A stretch of DNA of 64,000 nt from Candidatus Mediterraneibacter guildfordensis (GCA_019112735.1 DXIS01000008.1:37485-101484), one strand, 5' to 3'. Shown: positions 45,958-55,889, numbered from the stretch's first letter. A program made the numbers and translations. The notes: generated by a model not told the origin, from the letters alone.

Positions 45958-46287
45958 TTATGGCGACGCCAGCGTTTCAATCAGGGCATCCGCATCCATA
46001 TCCTGCCCGATCTGTTCCGCGATCACAGAACTGCTGACCTGTGCGATCTCTGCCTGGCTCTGGTCCACGCATACGTAGAATACGAAGCAGAGGATGCCGA
46101 TCACCAGCCGGACATAGAAGCTCCCGCCGGATGACGCGCTGTGTTCTGCGGCGGTACGGCCATCGCCGTACAGGCTGCTGCAGATCCTGCCGTACCGGGG
46201 ATGGACGGCGGGGAGTTCGTTATGGTCATTGTAAAGTTTTCTGGTCTGCCGGAGCAGTTCCTGGCGGCGGAGTTCGGATTCGTTCAT
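45958..46287 (-). CDS. Small single-TM hypothetical protein; start ATG 46287
   Basis: MNESELRRQELLRQTRKLYNDHNELP...FYVRLVIGILCFVFYVCVD; GGAGG RBS directly upstream, followed by terminator. Confidence 0.7.
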   Translation of the reverse strand: MNESELRRQELLRQTRKLYNDHNELPAVHPRYGRICSSLYGDGRTAAEHSASSGGSFYVRLVIGILCFVFYVCVDQSQAEIAQVSSSVIAEQIGQDMDADALIETLASP

Positions 46288-46366
46288 AAACAGCCTCCGG
46301 GGCATAAGTTCCTGTTTGTAAAACTTATGCCCCGGAATATCCGCTTAGAACGCAAGTCAGGCTTTT

Positions 46367-47650
46367 CTAGCGGTCCGCCAGTTCATTTGTGATATCTTCC
46401 CAGGTCACGCCCCGCTCCACCATGAGCACCATGGCATGGTACAGGAAATCTGAGATCTCGTATTTGATCTCCTCGGGATTGGGATTCTTGGCGGCGATCA
46501 CGATCTCGGTCGCCTCCTCTCCCACTTTCTTCAGGATCTTGTCGATGCCCTTTTCAAAGAGATAGTTGGTGTAGGATCCTTCCTTCGGATTCTCCCGCCG
46601 GTCCAGGATCGTGTTGTACACAGATTCGAATACCTGGAGCGGATTCTTTGCGTCGTAGTCGGCGCCCACGATGGTCGTGTAGAAGCAGGAACGGTTGCCG
46701 GTATGGCAGGCTGCGCCGATCTGTTCCACTTTGGCAAGCAGGGTGTCTTTGTCACAGTCCACGGCCAGGGACTTCACATACTGGAAATGCCCGGATGTCT
46801 CTCCTTTGACCCACTGGCACTGACGGCTCCGGCTGTAATAAGTCATGCGCCCGGTCTTTACAGTATTGTCGAACGCTTCTTCATTCATATAGGCCATCAT
46901 AAGCACTTCATTTGTCTTATAGTCCTGGACGATCACCGGGATCAGCCCGTCGGAATTCAGTTTGAATTCGCTGAAATCCATGATGCTCTCAAAGGAGGTC
47001 ATCTGGATTCCGGCGTCGGCGCAGACATCTTTGAATTCGTTAAAATCCATGTTCAGGTCGCTTACAAACAGCCCGGATACACCCTTGATGCTGTCGCATT
47101 TCAGGATGCGCAGGATCTCGCTCTGCTCCATCGTATCGGTGAGTACGACGCAGGGAAGTTCGGTGATGTTCATGACCGAGTTGAGGTCAAGCCGGTGCAT
47201 GAATACGATCTCCGTGCTGAATTCTTCGATCAGATGCTGCTGTTTGAACAGCGTATCAAAATCATTGAGGGATACCGCGATCCGCTCTTTGCCGAACCGC
47301 TGGGACACCTCCCGGATCAGGTCGATGGAAAGCGGTTTTGAGAAATTCAAGATCGCGCGTTTGGCTCCGGCGTACAGGATCTTCTTCACATCCTCTGATC
47401 TGCGGATATTTCCGCCGGCGATCATGGGGATGCTGATCACCCGGTTGATCCGTTTGATCAGGTCGATCGCTTCGTCGTGTTCTTCGTCGGATACAGACAG
47501 GTCGAAAACGATCAGTTCGTCCGCGCCCCGGTCACAGTACTGTTTTGCCAGTGTGACCACATCTTCGGAGAGCACGGTATCGTTGTCAAACCATTTTACG
47601 GCCTTCCCGTGATCAATGAAGATACAGGGGGTCAGTCTTTTATAGCTCAT
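46367..47650 (-). CDS. hisI: HisI-HisE phosphoribosyl-AMP cyclohydrolase/phosphoribosyl-ATP pyrophosphatase with N-terminal HisF/HisA-like domain
   Basis: N-terminus [16 protein letters not shown]...GADELIVFD...[29 protein letters not shown]; His[35 protein letters not shown]; His[31 protein letters not shown]. Confidence 0.93.
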   Translation of the reverse strand: MSYKRLTPCIFIDHGKAVKWFDNDTVLSEDVVTLAKQYCDRGADELIVFDLSVSDEEHDEAIDLIKRINRVISIPMIAGGNIRRSEDVKKILYAGAKRAILNFSKPLSIDLIREVSQRFGKERIAVSLNDFDTLFKQQHLIEEFSTEIVFMHRLDLNSVMNITELPCVVLTDTMEQSEILRILKCDSIKGVSGLFVSDLNMDFNEFKDVCADAGIQMTSFESIMDFSEFKLNSDGLIPVIVQDYKTNEVLMMAYMNEEAFDNTVKTGRMTYYSRSRQCQWVKGETSGHFQYVKSLAVDCDKDTLLAKVEQIGAACHTGNRSCFYTTIVGADYDAKNPLQVFESVYNTILDRRENPKEGSYTNYLFEKGIDKILKKVGEEATEIVIAAKNPNPEEIKYEISDFLYHAMVLMVERGVTWEDITNELADR

Positions 47651-47679
47651 GTATGTCAGTCTCCTTTTTCATTTCAGTC

Positions 47680-48270
47680 TTAAAGTGTGCCTTTTGTGGA
47701 CCACACGTCCTTTATGCGGGGCTCTTCGGATACTGCCGCATCAAGCGCTTTTCCGAAGGCTTTGAAGAGGGCCTCCGCCATGTGGTGGTTGTTGCCGGTT
47801 TCCATGATCTTCAGGTGCAGGTTCATTGCGGCGCCATAGGAAACCGCATAGAAGAACTCCCGGATCATTTCCGTGTCCATGGTCCCCAGGCGGGGGACGG
47901 TGAACTCCGCGTTGTATCTGAGATACGGGCGTCCGCACAGATCAATGGCGGACAGGGCCAGCACCTCATCCATGGGCAGGATGAAATAACCGTATCTGCG
48001 GATCCCGGCTTTTTCGCCGAGCGCCTGCCGGATCGCCTGACCGAGGACGATCCCGGTATCTTCGATGGTGTGATGGCTGTCCACGTCCAGATCGCCGCTC
48101 ACTTTTACGTCCAGATCGAAAAGGCCGTGGCGCGCAAATCCGTCCAGCATGTGGTTGAAAAACGGGATGCCGGTGTCGATCCGGGTCTGTCCCGTTCCGT
48201 CCAGATTAAGCGTCAGGGTGATGTCGGTCTCTTTTGTTTTTCTTGTAATGGATGCGATTCTATTTTCCAT
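47680..48270 (-). CDS. hisB: Imidazoleglycerol-phosphate dehydratase
   Basis: RTGIPFFNHMLDGFARHGLFDLDV-type motif (DTGIPFFNHMLD), DSHHTIEDTGIVLGQA. Confidence 0.97.
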   Translation of the reverse strand: MENRIASITRKTKETDITLTLNLDGTGQTRIDTGIPFFNHMLDGFARHGLFDLDVKVSGDLDVDSHHTIEDTGIVLGQAIRQALGEKAGIRRYGYFILPMDEVLALSAIDLCGRPYLRYNAEFTVPRLGTMDTEMIREFFYAVSYGAAMNLHLKIMETGNNHHMAEALFKAFGKALDAAVSEEPRIKDVWSTKGTL

Positions 48271-48281
48271 AATGCTCTCCT

Positions 48282-49580
48282 TCAGTCCTTTCCGTCAAAG
48301 CGGACTTTGATGGAATTGGCATGGGCGGTCAGATGCTCCGCCTCCGCAAATTTTTCGATATCGGTGTGGACCTTCTCCAGCGCATCCCGGGAGTAAGAGA
48401 TGATGCTGGATTTTTTGATAAAGTCATCAACGGACAGAGGCGAGAAGAATTTCGCCGTCCCGTTGGTCGGAAGTACGTGGTTCGGTCCGGCAAAATAGTC
48501 GCCCAGCGGTTCGCTTGAGTACTCTCCGATAAAGATGGCGCCGGCATTCCGGATCTTTGTCATGACTTCAAAAGGATCCGCGGTCACGATCTCCATATGT
48601 TCTGAAGCGATCTCATTTGCCGCGTCGATGGCGTCTTCCAGGGTGTCCGCCAGCAGGATGTGTCCGTAGTTGTCCAGTGATTTCCGGATGATCTCACCGC
48701 GGGAAAGCTCCCGGATAAAGCGGTCGGTCCAGTCGGAGACTTCCTTTGCAAGGGCTTCGCTTGTGGTTACCAGGATGGCGCTTGCAAGCTCATCGTGTTC
48801 TGCCTGGGAAAGCAGGTCCGCCGCCACATAGCGCGGGTTTGCTGTTTCGTCCGCCAGAACCAGGATCTCGCTCGGGCCTGCGACGGAATCAATGCTTACG
48901 TGCCCGTATACGGATTTTTTTGCCAGGGCAACGTAGATGTTGCCGGGGCCGACGATCTTATCCACCTTCGGGATGCTCTCGGTGCCGAAGGCAAGGGCCG
49001 CGATGGCCTGGGCCCCACCGGCTTTATAAATGCGGTCCGCGCCCGCTTCGTTGGCAGCCACCAGTGTGGTCGCCGTGACTTTTCCGTCTTTTCCGGGCGG
49101 GGTCGTCATAATGATCTCGTCCACGCCGGCCACTTTTGCCGGTGCGATATTCATTAGTACGGAGGAGGGATAAGCCGCTTTCCCGCCGGGGACATAGACG
49201 CCGATCCGGGCGAGCGGGGTCACCTTCTGCCCCAGGATCGTGCCGTCCGGCCTGCTGTCGAACCAGCTGTACTGGCGCTGTTTCTCGTGGTAGGTGCGGA
49301 TATTGTGAAGGGAGCGGCGGATGATCTCCACCAGTTCCGGGTCTACTTCCCGGTAGGCTTCCCGGATCTCCTCTTCTGTGACAAGGATATTGTCGGCGCT
49401 GATCCGGGCGCCGTCGAACTTCTCCGTATATTCAAAGAGCGCCTGGTCGCGCCGGTCCCTGACGTCATCAAGGATCTCACGGACGCTCTGTTCATATGAT
49501 CCGTAGCTGGTGGGGCTCCGTTTCAAGAGCTTCTCCAGCAGATCTTTTTTTGTATTCTGATCCAGTTTTTCGATTCGCAT
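48282..49580 (-). CDS. hisD: Histidinol dehydrogenase; start ATG 49580
   Basis: PLARIGVYVPGGKAAYPSSVLMNIAPAKVAGV; GPGNIYVALAKK; AGPSEILVLADE; AGPNHVLPT. Confidence 0.97.
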   Translation of the reverse strand: MRIEKLDQNTKKDLLEKLLKRSPTSYGSYEQSVREILDDVRDRRDQALFEYTEKFDGARISADNILVTEEEIREAYREVDPELVEIIRRSLHNIRTYHEKQRQYSWFDSRPDGTILGQKVTPLARIGVYVPGGKAAYPSSVLMNIAPAKVAGVDEIIMTTPPGKDGKVTATTLVAANEAGADRIYKAGGAQAIAALAFGTESIPKVDKIVGPGNIYVALAKKSVYGHVSIDSVAGPSEILVLADETANPRYVAADLLSQAEHDELASAILVTTSEALAKEVSDWTDRFIRELSRGEIIRKSLDNYGHILLADTLEDAIDAANEIASEHMEIVTADPFEVMTKIRNAGAIFIGEYSSEPLGDYFAGPNHVLPTNGTAKFFSPLSVDDFIKKSSIISYSRDALEKVHTDIEKFAEAEHLTAHANSIKVRFDGKD

Positions 49581-49597
49581 GGTCTGCCTCCTTTTGT

Positions 49598-50251
49598 CTA
49601 CTGCTCCCGGTCTTCCCGGATGAGCGCACGCAGTTTTGTGATCAGATCCTTGATCCGCTCGTTTTCCATCCGCATGCTGACCGGATTGACGATCATGCGT
49701 GCGGAGAGCGGGCACACTTCTTCGAGGACGACCAGTCCGTTCTCTTTCAGGGTTGAGCCGGTCTCCACGATGTCCACGATCACTTCGGACAGCCCGACGA
49801 TGGGCGCCAGCTCGATGGAGCCGTTCATTTTGATGATTTCAACAGTCTGATGCTTCTTATTGTAAAAATAATCTTTGGCGATCTTCGGATATTTTGTGGC
49901 GACCCGGATCAGTTCATGGTGCTTCAGAAGCTCCGAGGCCTCCTCATGCCCGCAGACGCACATGCGGCATCTGCCGAACCCCAGATCCAGTACTTCATGG
50001 ACTTTCCGTCCTTCTTCGATGATCGTGTCTTTTCCCACGACGCCGATATCGGCTGCGCCGTATTCCACATAGGTCGGGACATCCGGCCCTTTTGCGAGAA
50101 AGAATTTCAGTTTCAGTTCCTCATTTGTAAAGATCAGCTTCCGGGAATCTTTATCTTTCATTTCATCGCAGGTGATCCCCAGTTTCTCCAGCATATCCAG
50201 CGTTTTGCTGGCGAGTCGCCCTTTCGTCAGCGCAAATGTCAGGTATTTCAT
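49598..50251 (-). CDS. hisG: ATP phosphoribosyltransferase (short form)
   Basis: LTFALTKGRLASKTLDMLEKLGI; YGAADIGVVGKDTIIEEGRKVHEVLDLGFGRCRMCV; HisZ-dependent short form. Confidence 0.97.
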   Translation of the reverse strand: MKYLTFALTKGRLASKTLDMLEKLGITCDEMKDKDSRKLIFTNEELKLKFFLAKGPDVPTYVEYGAADIGVVGKDTIIEEGRKVHEVLDLGFGRCRMCVCGHEEASELLKHHELIRVATKYPKIAKDYFYNKKHQTVEIIKMNGSIELAPIVGLSEVIVDIVETGSTLKENGLVVLEEVCPLSARMIVNPVSMRMENERIKDLITKLRALIREDREQ

Positions 50252-50264
50252 AGGTTATGCTCCT

Positions 50265-51515
50265 TTAATCCGGAATGATAAGGTCTGTTGACCGTTTCTC
50301 ACCGGTCTCCAGATTGATCATTTCAATCTTCATGTCGTCATTTAAAAACAGAAGGACTGTTGTCCCGCTCCGGCGTGCATGCGTTTCATATACGACGCGG
50401 TCCGTTCCCGGGACATTTTTCATAAGTTCGATATTGCGTCCTTTGGCGCGGAAAGCCCGGGCCAGGGTGATGGCCTCGTCTTCCGCTGCTTCTGTGTATA
50501 CGATCAGGTTGCGGTGTACGGTGTCGGTCGGGATCTTCTGCCTGGAAAGGGCGCTCATCAGTTCGTCCACGATAATGGCAAAACCGATGGAAGGCGTGCT
50601 CTTCCCGAATTTCTCCAGAAGATGGTCATAGCGTCCGCCCCGTACGATGGCGTCGCCGGTCCCGTATGTATAGGCGCGGAAAATGACGCCGGTATAATAA
50701 CCGTAGTTCCCGCTCATGCTCAGGTCAAATGTAATATGGTCTTCCGCTTGGTAAAGCTCCAGCAGGCGGAAAATGTCCTGAAGACGCTTCACGCCCAGGC
50801 GGGCATTCTCATCCGGCGCGCAGTGGAGGGCCTGGTCGAGGATCTCCGGCCCGCCGACCAGTTCCGGAAGAATATGGAAAGCCTGGCGGACAGGCTCTTT
50901 CACGTCTCTGCCGTCCAGAAGCTCCTCTACTCCGAAGTAATTGCGGTTCGTGATCAGGGAGCGGATCTCCCGGCTTTCTTCTTCGCCAAGGTCGGCCGCA
51001 GCCATAAGGCTGCGGATATAATCCGCGTGGCCGATGCTGACCTGGAATTCAGTCAGCCCGGTTTTCTTAAGCCCGTCCACGACCATGGCGATCATCTCGG
51101 CGTCGGCTTCGACCGAATCAAGCCCGATCAGCTCCGCGCCGAGCTGGGTGTTTTCTTTCAGACGGCCCTGATAGCTGGAATGGTTGATAAAGGTGTTCCC
51201 TGCATAACAGAGACGGATCGGGAAATCCTCCTGCTCAAACAGGGTTGCCGCGGCCCGCGCGACCGACGGGGTGATATCCGGCCTGAGGGCCAGGATATTG
51301 CCGTCCCGGTCGAAGAACTTATAAAGCTCCTGGGTGGAGGTGGAACCGATCTCCTCGCGGAATACATCATAATATTCGAATGTCGGCGTCTGTATGTCCT
51401 GATAGCCGTACAGATGGAGTACGGTGCTCAGGTTTTTCTGAAGTGCAAGTTTGGTTTCGCATTCTCTGTTGTAGATATCACGGACTCCTTCCGGAGTATG
51501 AAGTTTCTGTTCCAT
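50265..51515 (-). CDS. hisZ: ATP phosphoribosyltransferase regulatory subunit
   Basis: HTPEGVRDIYNRECETKLALQKNL, class II aaRS-like fold motifs, adjacent to short hisG. Confidence 0.93.
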   Translation of the reverse strand: MEQKLHTPEGVRDIYNRECETKLALQKNLSTVLHLYGYQDIQTPTFEYYDVFREEIGSTSTQELYKFFDRDGNILALRPDITPSVARAAATLFEQEDFPIRLCYAGNTFINHSSYQGRLKENTQLGAELIGLDSVEADAEMIAMVVDGLKKTGLTEFQVSIGHADYIRSLMAAADLGEEESREIRSLITNRNYFGVEELLDGRDVKEPVRQAFHILPELVGGPEILDQALHCAPDENARLGVKRLQDIFRLLELYQAEDHITFDLSMSGNYGYYTGVIFRAYTYGTGDAIVRGGRYDHLLEKFGKSTPSIGFAIIVDELMSALSRQKIPTDTVHRNLIVYTEAAEDEAITLARAFRAKGRNIELMKNVPGTDRVVYETHARRSGTTVLLFLNDDMKIEMINLETGEKRSTDLIIPD

Positions 51516-51564
51516 ATGCTCTCCTCTTTCACTTTAATGTGCTAATACGTTAAATTCCTATGTA

Positions 51565-51593
51565 ATTATACGGACTTTCTCTGAATCTGTCAA
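51565..51593 (-). promoter_or_regulatory. Perfect-consensus sigma-A promoter for his operon (TTGACA-17-TATAAT)
   Basis: Minus strand TTGACA (51588-51593), TATAAT (51565-51570), 17 bp spacer. Confidence 0.8.
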
Positions 51594-51616
51594 TCCCCGG
51601 CCCGAAAACAAAAGGT

Positions 51617-52153
51617 CTATTCATCCCGGCAGTCCAGGTCTTTCTGGATGCACTCCAGATAGGGGACAAAATATCCCTGCTTCAGTTCCATAAACCAGCC
51701 GGGTTCCAGTTCGTCGTACCGGAAGCTTTTGCGGCCGCCTTTTAATCCCCGCTCCCAGAATTTCAGGATCTGTCCGTAGCGCATATAATAAAGCTCTTCT
51801 CTTGTGCTGAAGTAGATCAGGAGAAATGCGATGCCGCCCTGTTTCTCGAATTTTCCCATGAAATCCATCTGGTGTTCATGGATATTCTGGAGCGGGAAGG
51901 TATCCGCTTTGCATTCTTTGGCGTCAAAACATACCGGGATGCCCTGGACGGCTCCGATATAGTCCACCGTACTGATCTTGTCAAAATAGGCCAGTGTGAT
52001 GTGGCGGTTTTCCTGATCGATCTTTACCGGCGTGATGGGGGTCGGGATCTTCTGGATCAGGGCAAGCCCCAGTTCCGTATAGCGTTCATTCGTGTGGTTT
52101 ATGAATTCTTCCAGGGTGGATCCCCGGAGTCCTCTTGAATTCCATGTGGCCAT
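51617..52153 (-). CDS. recU: Holliday junction resolvase RecU; start ATG 52153
   Basis: WNSRGLRGSTLEEFINHTNERY, ISTVDYIGAVQGIPVCFDAKEC, MDFMGKFEKQGGIAFLLIYF. Confidence 0.93.
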   Translation of the reverse strand: MATWNSRGLRGSTLEEFINHTNERYTELGLALIQKIPTPITPVKIDQENRHITLAYFDKISTVDYIGAVQGIPVCFDAKECKADTFPLQNIHEHQMDFMGKFEKQGGIAFLLIYFSTREELYYMRYGQILKFWERGLKGGRKSFRYDELEPGWFMELKQGYFVPYLECIQKDLDCRDE

Positions 52154-53160
52154 GTGAGATATTCCTTTCCTATATGACTGTCCAGGCAGATGTGCCGGAA
52201 CAATTCCGGAAGCGGTGCATAGACCGTTTTTCCGGACAGCCCGGCGAGCACGCCGTCCTGCTGCGGAATGCAAAGCCGCGCGGCGTGCAATAGCTGGGAC
52301 GTAAGCCCGTATGTGCTGCGGTACCGGTCATTGATCTTCCGGTTCCCGTATTTGTAGTCGCCGATGATGGGATGGCCCTGGGCGGCCATGTGCGCACGGA
52401 TCTGGTGGGTCTTTCCGGTGATCAGATGGACTTCCAGAAGCGTTGCGCCCTCTCCTTCACAGAGCGGACGGTATTCTGTCTCGATCCGGACGGATCCGGC
52501 GGTTCCGGTTTTCGAGAAAGAAACCCGGTTCGTTTTCGGATCTTTCACAAGATATCCGTCAATGTGTGCACCTTCCTTTACGGATCCGGCCACAAGGCAC
52601 CGATAATATTTCCGGAGGGTGCGGTCCCGGAACATGGCGCTTAATTCCTGCAGGGCCGCAAGCGTTTTCCCTGCGGCGACGATGCCGCTCGTATTGCGGT
52701 CCAGCCGGTTGCACACGGCCGGGTGGAAAGTGCGCAGTTCATCGTCTGTGATCTGTCCGGACTTCAGGAGATATCCGGTCACATATTCTACAAGGGAGAC
52801 GTCATCTGCCGAGGCTTTCTGGGAAAGCATGCCTGCCGGCTTATTTATAAAAAGGGTATGATTGTCTTCGTAGAGAATATCCAGTTCAACAGACGGTACA
52901 GCCGGACTCTTATGCTGCTGCTTTTCAGTTGTCCGTGCAGGTCCGGTAAATTTTGAGACCGTCTCGTCCGACAGAAAGAAGCGGATCCGGTCGCCTTCTG
53001 CAAGCTTTTCCTGACCGGCGGCTTTTTTGCCGTTCAGTGTGATATTCTTTTTCCGGAGCATCTTATAAAAGAAACTTTTCGGTGCCAGGGGCATATATTT
53101 GCCGAGGAATTTGTCGAGCCGCTGTCCGGCTTCATTGCTTCTGATCTCGTGTTCAATCAT
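52099..53160 (-). CDS. RluA family pseudouridine synthase
   Basis: S4 domain; AVCNRLDRNTSGIVAAGKTLAALQEL; LLEVHLITGKTHQIRAHMAAQGHPIIGDYKYG. Confidence 0.94.
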   Translation of the reverse strand: MIEHEIRSNEAGQRLDKFLGKYMPLAPKSFFYKMLRKKNITLNGKKAAGQEKLAEGDRIRFFLSDETVSKFTGPARTTEKQQHKSPAVPSVELDILYEDNHTLFINKPAGMLSQKASADDVSLVEYVTGYLLKSGQITDDELRTFHPAVCNRLDRNTSGIVAAGKTLAALQELSAMFRDRTLRKYYRCLVAGSVKEGAHIDGYLVKDPKTNRVSFSKTGTAGSVRIETEYRPLCEGEGATLLEVHLITGKTHQIRAHMAAQGHPIIGDYKYGNRKINDRYRSTYGLTSQLLHAARLCIPQQDGVLAGLSGKTVYAPLPELFRHICLDSHIGKEYLTWPHGIQEDSGDPPWKNS

Positions 53161-53192
53161 CTTTTTCTTTTACCTTTTGTCTGAAAATCTGA

Positions 53193-53966
53193 TCATCCGT
53201 TTTTTAGAAACAGGCTTTCCGCCCGGAGGATCAGGCCGTGCGGGAGAAGTTTCGAGCCGGCTGCCGCCGCTTTCATGGGGAGTCCGTATACGGAGACTGC
53301 TTTTCTTTTCCGGCTGTCTGTCAGCGCTCTGCGGACGACGGCCTGCGCTTTCGCAAGGGTCAGTTTCTTAAGCGGGGATGTAAGCTCTCCGCTTGTCCGG
53401 AAGAATTCTGTGTCGACCGGACCGGGACATACCGCCGTCACGATGATGCCCCGGGGACGGAGTTCCTCGAAGAGCGCCCGCGAGAGGCTTAAGACAAAGG
53501 ATTTTGTGGCCGCATAGACGGCAAAACCGCTCTGTGGACAAAAAGCCGCTGCCGAGGCGATATTGAGGATCCGGCCGCCCCTTCCCATATATGGAAGGGT
53601 CAGCTCTGTCATCCGGGTCAGAGCGACGCAGTTCAGGCGGATCATATCCGCATGGGTTTTCCGGTTCTCGGATGCGATGTCCGTAAAACCGCCGGATCTG
53701 CCGAAACCGGCGGCATTGACCAGCATGCGGACCTCAGGCCGGAATTCTTTTAAAGCCCGGCGGTATTCTTTATAAACCGGGTTCTTCTGCAGGTCTCCGG
53801 CAATGATGCGGACCGCTGTGCGCGAAGTCTGTTCCAGCTGCTTCAGCCGGTCTTCTCTGCGCGCGATCACCCAGATCTCGTCAAGCTCTCTGTAAAAGAA
53901 AGGGATCTGACGGACAAATTCTCTTCCTATGCCGGATGATGCTCCGGTTACTACTGCGATTTTCAT
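53193..53966 (-). CDS. SDR family NAD(P)-dependent oxidoreductase
   Basis: VVTGASSGIGREFVRQI; YAATKSFVLSLSRALFEELR. Confidence 0.93.
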   Translation of the reverse strand: MKIAVVTGASSGIGREFVRQIPFFYRELDEIWVIARREDRLKQLEQTSRTAVRIIAGDLQKNPVYKEYRRALKEFRPEVRMLVNAAGFGRSGGFTDIASENRKTHADMIRLNCVALTRMTELTLPYMGRGGRILNIASAAAFCPQSGFAVYAATKSFVLSLSRALFEELRPRGIIVTAVCPGPVDTEFFRTSGELTSPLKKLTLAKAQAVVRRALTDSRKRKAVSVYGLPMKAAAAGSKLLPHGLILRAESLFLKNG

Positions 53967-53975
53967 GGGACTGCC

Positions 53976-55889
53976 TCACTTCTTTTTATGGATGTTCCGT
54001 ATGGTTTTCTTCTTTGTTATTTTCTTTTTCCGTCCTGGATTGCCGGCGGGGCTGCCCGTTTTCTTATTCGTGTTCACGGACTTTCCGGCGGGTCTCGGCC
54101 GGATCAGGCATTTTGGGCCGTATCCGATCAGATCGGTGCGGCCGGCTTTTTTCAGGGCCTCTTCGACCAGTCTGTATAATTCCGGATTCCGGTACTGGAT
54201 CAGGGCCCGCTGCATGGCCTTTTCATGCGGATTTTTCGGGACATATACGTTCTCCATGGTCCGCGGATCCACGCCGGTGTAATACATGCAGGTGGAAAGG
54301 GTGGACGGCGTGGGATAGAAATCCTGGACCTGCTCCGGCATATAGCCCAGATCCCTGCAGTATTCGGCCAGTTCCACCGCCTCCTTCATGGAGCATCCGG
54401 GATGGGATGACATCAGATACGGGACCAGATACTGCTCTTTCCCGATCTTCCGGTTCATTTTCCGGAATTCTTCTGTAAATGCTTCGTAGACGCTGTGCTG
54501 CGGTTTGCCCATGAGGGCGAGCACCGGTGCGGCTACGTGCTCCGGGGCCACTTTCAGCTGGCCGCTGATATGGTACCGGCAGAGTTCACTGAGAAATTCC
54601 CGCTTCCGGTCGGCCAGCAGATAATCAAACCGGATGCCGGAACGGATAAATACCTTCTTTACACCGGGAATGTCACGGAGCTTTTTCAGCAGGCTGACAT
54701 AATCGCTGTGATCCGCATTGAGATTCCTGCACGGCGTCGGGAACAGGCACTGCCGGTTCCTGCATACGCCCTGCTCCATCTGCTTCGCACAGGAAGGGTG
54801 CCTGAAATTGGCGGTTGGGCCGCCCACATCGTGGATATACCCCTTGAAGTCTTTTTCCTGTGTGATCTTCCGGGCTTCTTTTATAAGTGAATCGTGGCTG
54901 CGCACCTGGACGATCCGTCCCTGGTGAAAGGTCAGCGCGCAGAAACTGCAGCCGCCGAAACATCCCCGGTTGCTGATCAGGCTGAAGCGGACTTCGGAGA
55001 AAGCCGGCACGCCGCCTTTTTCATCGTAGTCCGGATGCCATGTCCTTGTATAGGGCAGATCATAGATATCGTCCATTTCCTCCGTGCTGAGCGGTTTTGA
55101 GGGCGGGTTCTGCACCACATAGAGATGGTCGGAATAGCCCTCGGCCAGCCGGCGGCCGTTGAACGCATCGGTGTTGCAGTACTGGGTGTAAAAACTGCGT
55201 GCATAATTCAGCCGGTCTGATCTGAGCTCCTCGAAATCCGGGAGAAACTCCGCATCATAGATGCGGTCCCGGTCTTTGATCTTCACCACTGTGCCGTCGA
55301 TATAGCTCAGTTCACTGACCGGGATCCCGGCGTCAAGGGCGTCTGCGATCTCGACGATGGAGCGCTCGCCCATCCCGTAGGATATAAGGTCGGCGCCTGA
55401 ATCAAGAAGGATCGAACGCTTCATGCGGTCGGACCAGTAATCATAGTGGGCCAGACGCCGGAGGCTTGCCTCGATCCCGCCCAGGATGACGGGGGTTTTC
55501 TTATAGGTCTGCCGGATCAGGTTGCCGTAGACCACGCAGGCATAGTCCGGACGTTTCCCCATCTCGCCGCCCGGCGTATAGGCATCGGTCTTCCGGTGCT
55601 TTTTCGATACGCTGTAGTGATTCACCATAGAGTCCATATTGCCGGCAGACACGAGGAAGCCGAGCCGGGGTTCGCCAAAGACGCGCACGCTTCCCGGATC
55701 CCGCCAGTCCGGCTGGGAAATGATCCCCACGCGGTAGCCGTGGGATTCCAGCACCCGGCTTATTATGGCGGTGCCAAAAGAAGGATGGTCTACATAGGCG
55801 TCGCCGGTCACATAGGCGAAATCCACCCGGTCCCATCCGCGGGCCAGCATATCTTCTCTGTTTACGGGTAAAAAATCACTGCGTGTCAC
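53976..55889 (-). CDS. YgiQ family radical SAM protein
   Basis: LPVNREDMLARGWDRVDFAYVTGDAYVDHPSFG; SNRGCFGGCSFCALTFHQGRIVQVRS. Confidence 0.95.
   Translation of the reverse strand: MTRSDFLPVNREDMLARGWDRVDFAYVTGDAYVDHPSFGTAIISRVLESHGYRVGIISQPDWRDPGSVRVFGEPRLGFLVSAGNMDSMVNHYSVSKKHRKTDAYTPGGEMGKRPDYACVVYGNLIRQTYKKTPVILGGIEASLRRLAHYDYWSDRMKRSILLDSGADLISYGMGERSIVEIADALDAGIPVSELSYIDGTVVKIKDRDRIYDAEFLPDFEELRSDRLNYARSFYTQYCNTDAFNGRRLAEGYSDHLYVVQNPPSKPLSTEEMDDIYDLPYTRTWHPDYDEKGGVPAFSEVRFSLISNRGCFGGCSFCALTFHQGRIVQVRSHDSLIKEARKITQEKDFKGYIHDVGGPTANFRHPSCAKQMEQGVCRNRQCLFPTPCRNLNADHSDYVSLLKKLRDIPGVKKVFIRSGIRFDYLLADRKREFLSELCRYHISGQLKVAPEHVAAPVLALMGKPQHSVYEAFTEEFRKMNRKIGKEQYLVPYLMSSHPGCSMKEAVELAEYCRDLGYMPEQVQDFYPTPSTLSTCMYYTGVDPRTMENVYVPKNPHEKAMQRALIQYRNPELYRLVEEALKKAGRTDLIGYGPKCLIRPRPAGKSVNTNKKTGSPAGNPGRKKKITKKKTIRNIHKKK

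Noticed and set aside
45821-46392. Overlapping plus-strand ORFs between the glucosidase and hisIE
   Set aside because: Contained in or antisense to terminator structures and the minus-strand small membrane protein; no RBS or recognisable motifs.
51516-51600. Possible T-box or histidine attenuator for the his operon
   Set aside because: Predicted leader is about 45 nt with no T-box motif or His-rich leader peptide.
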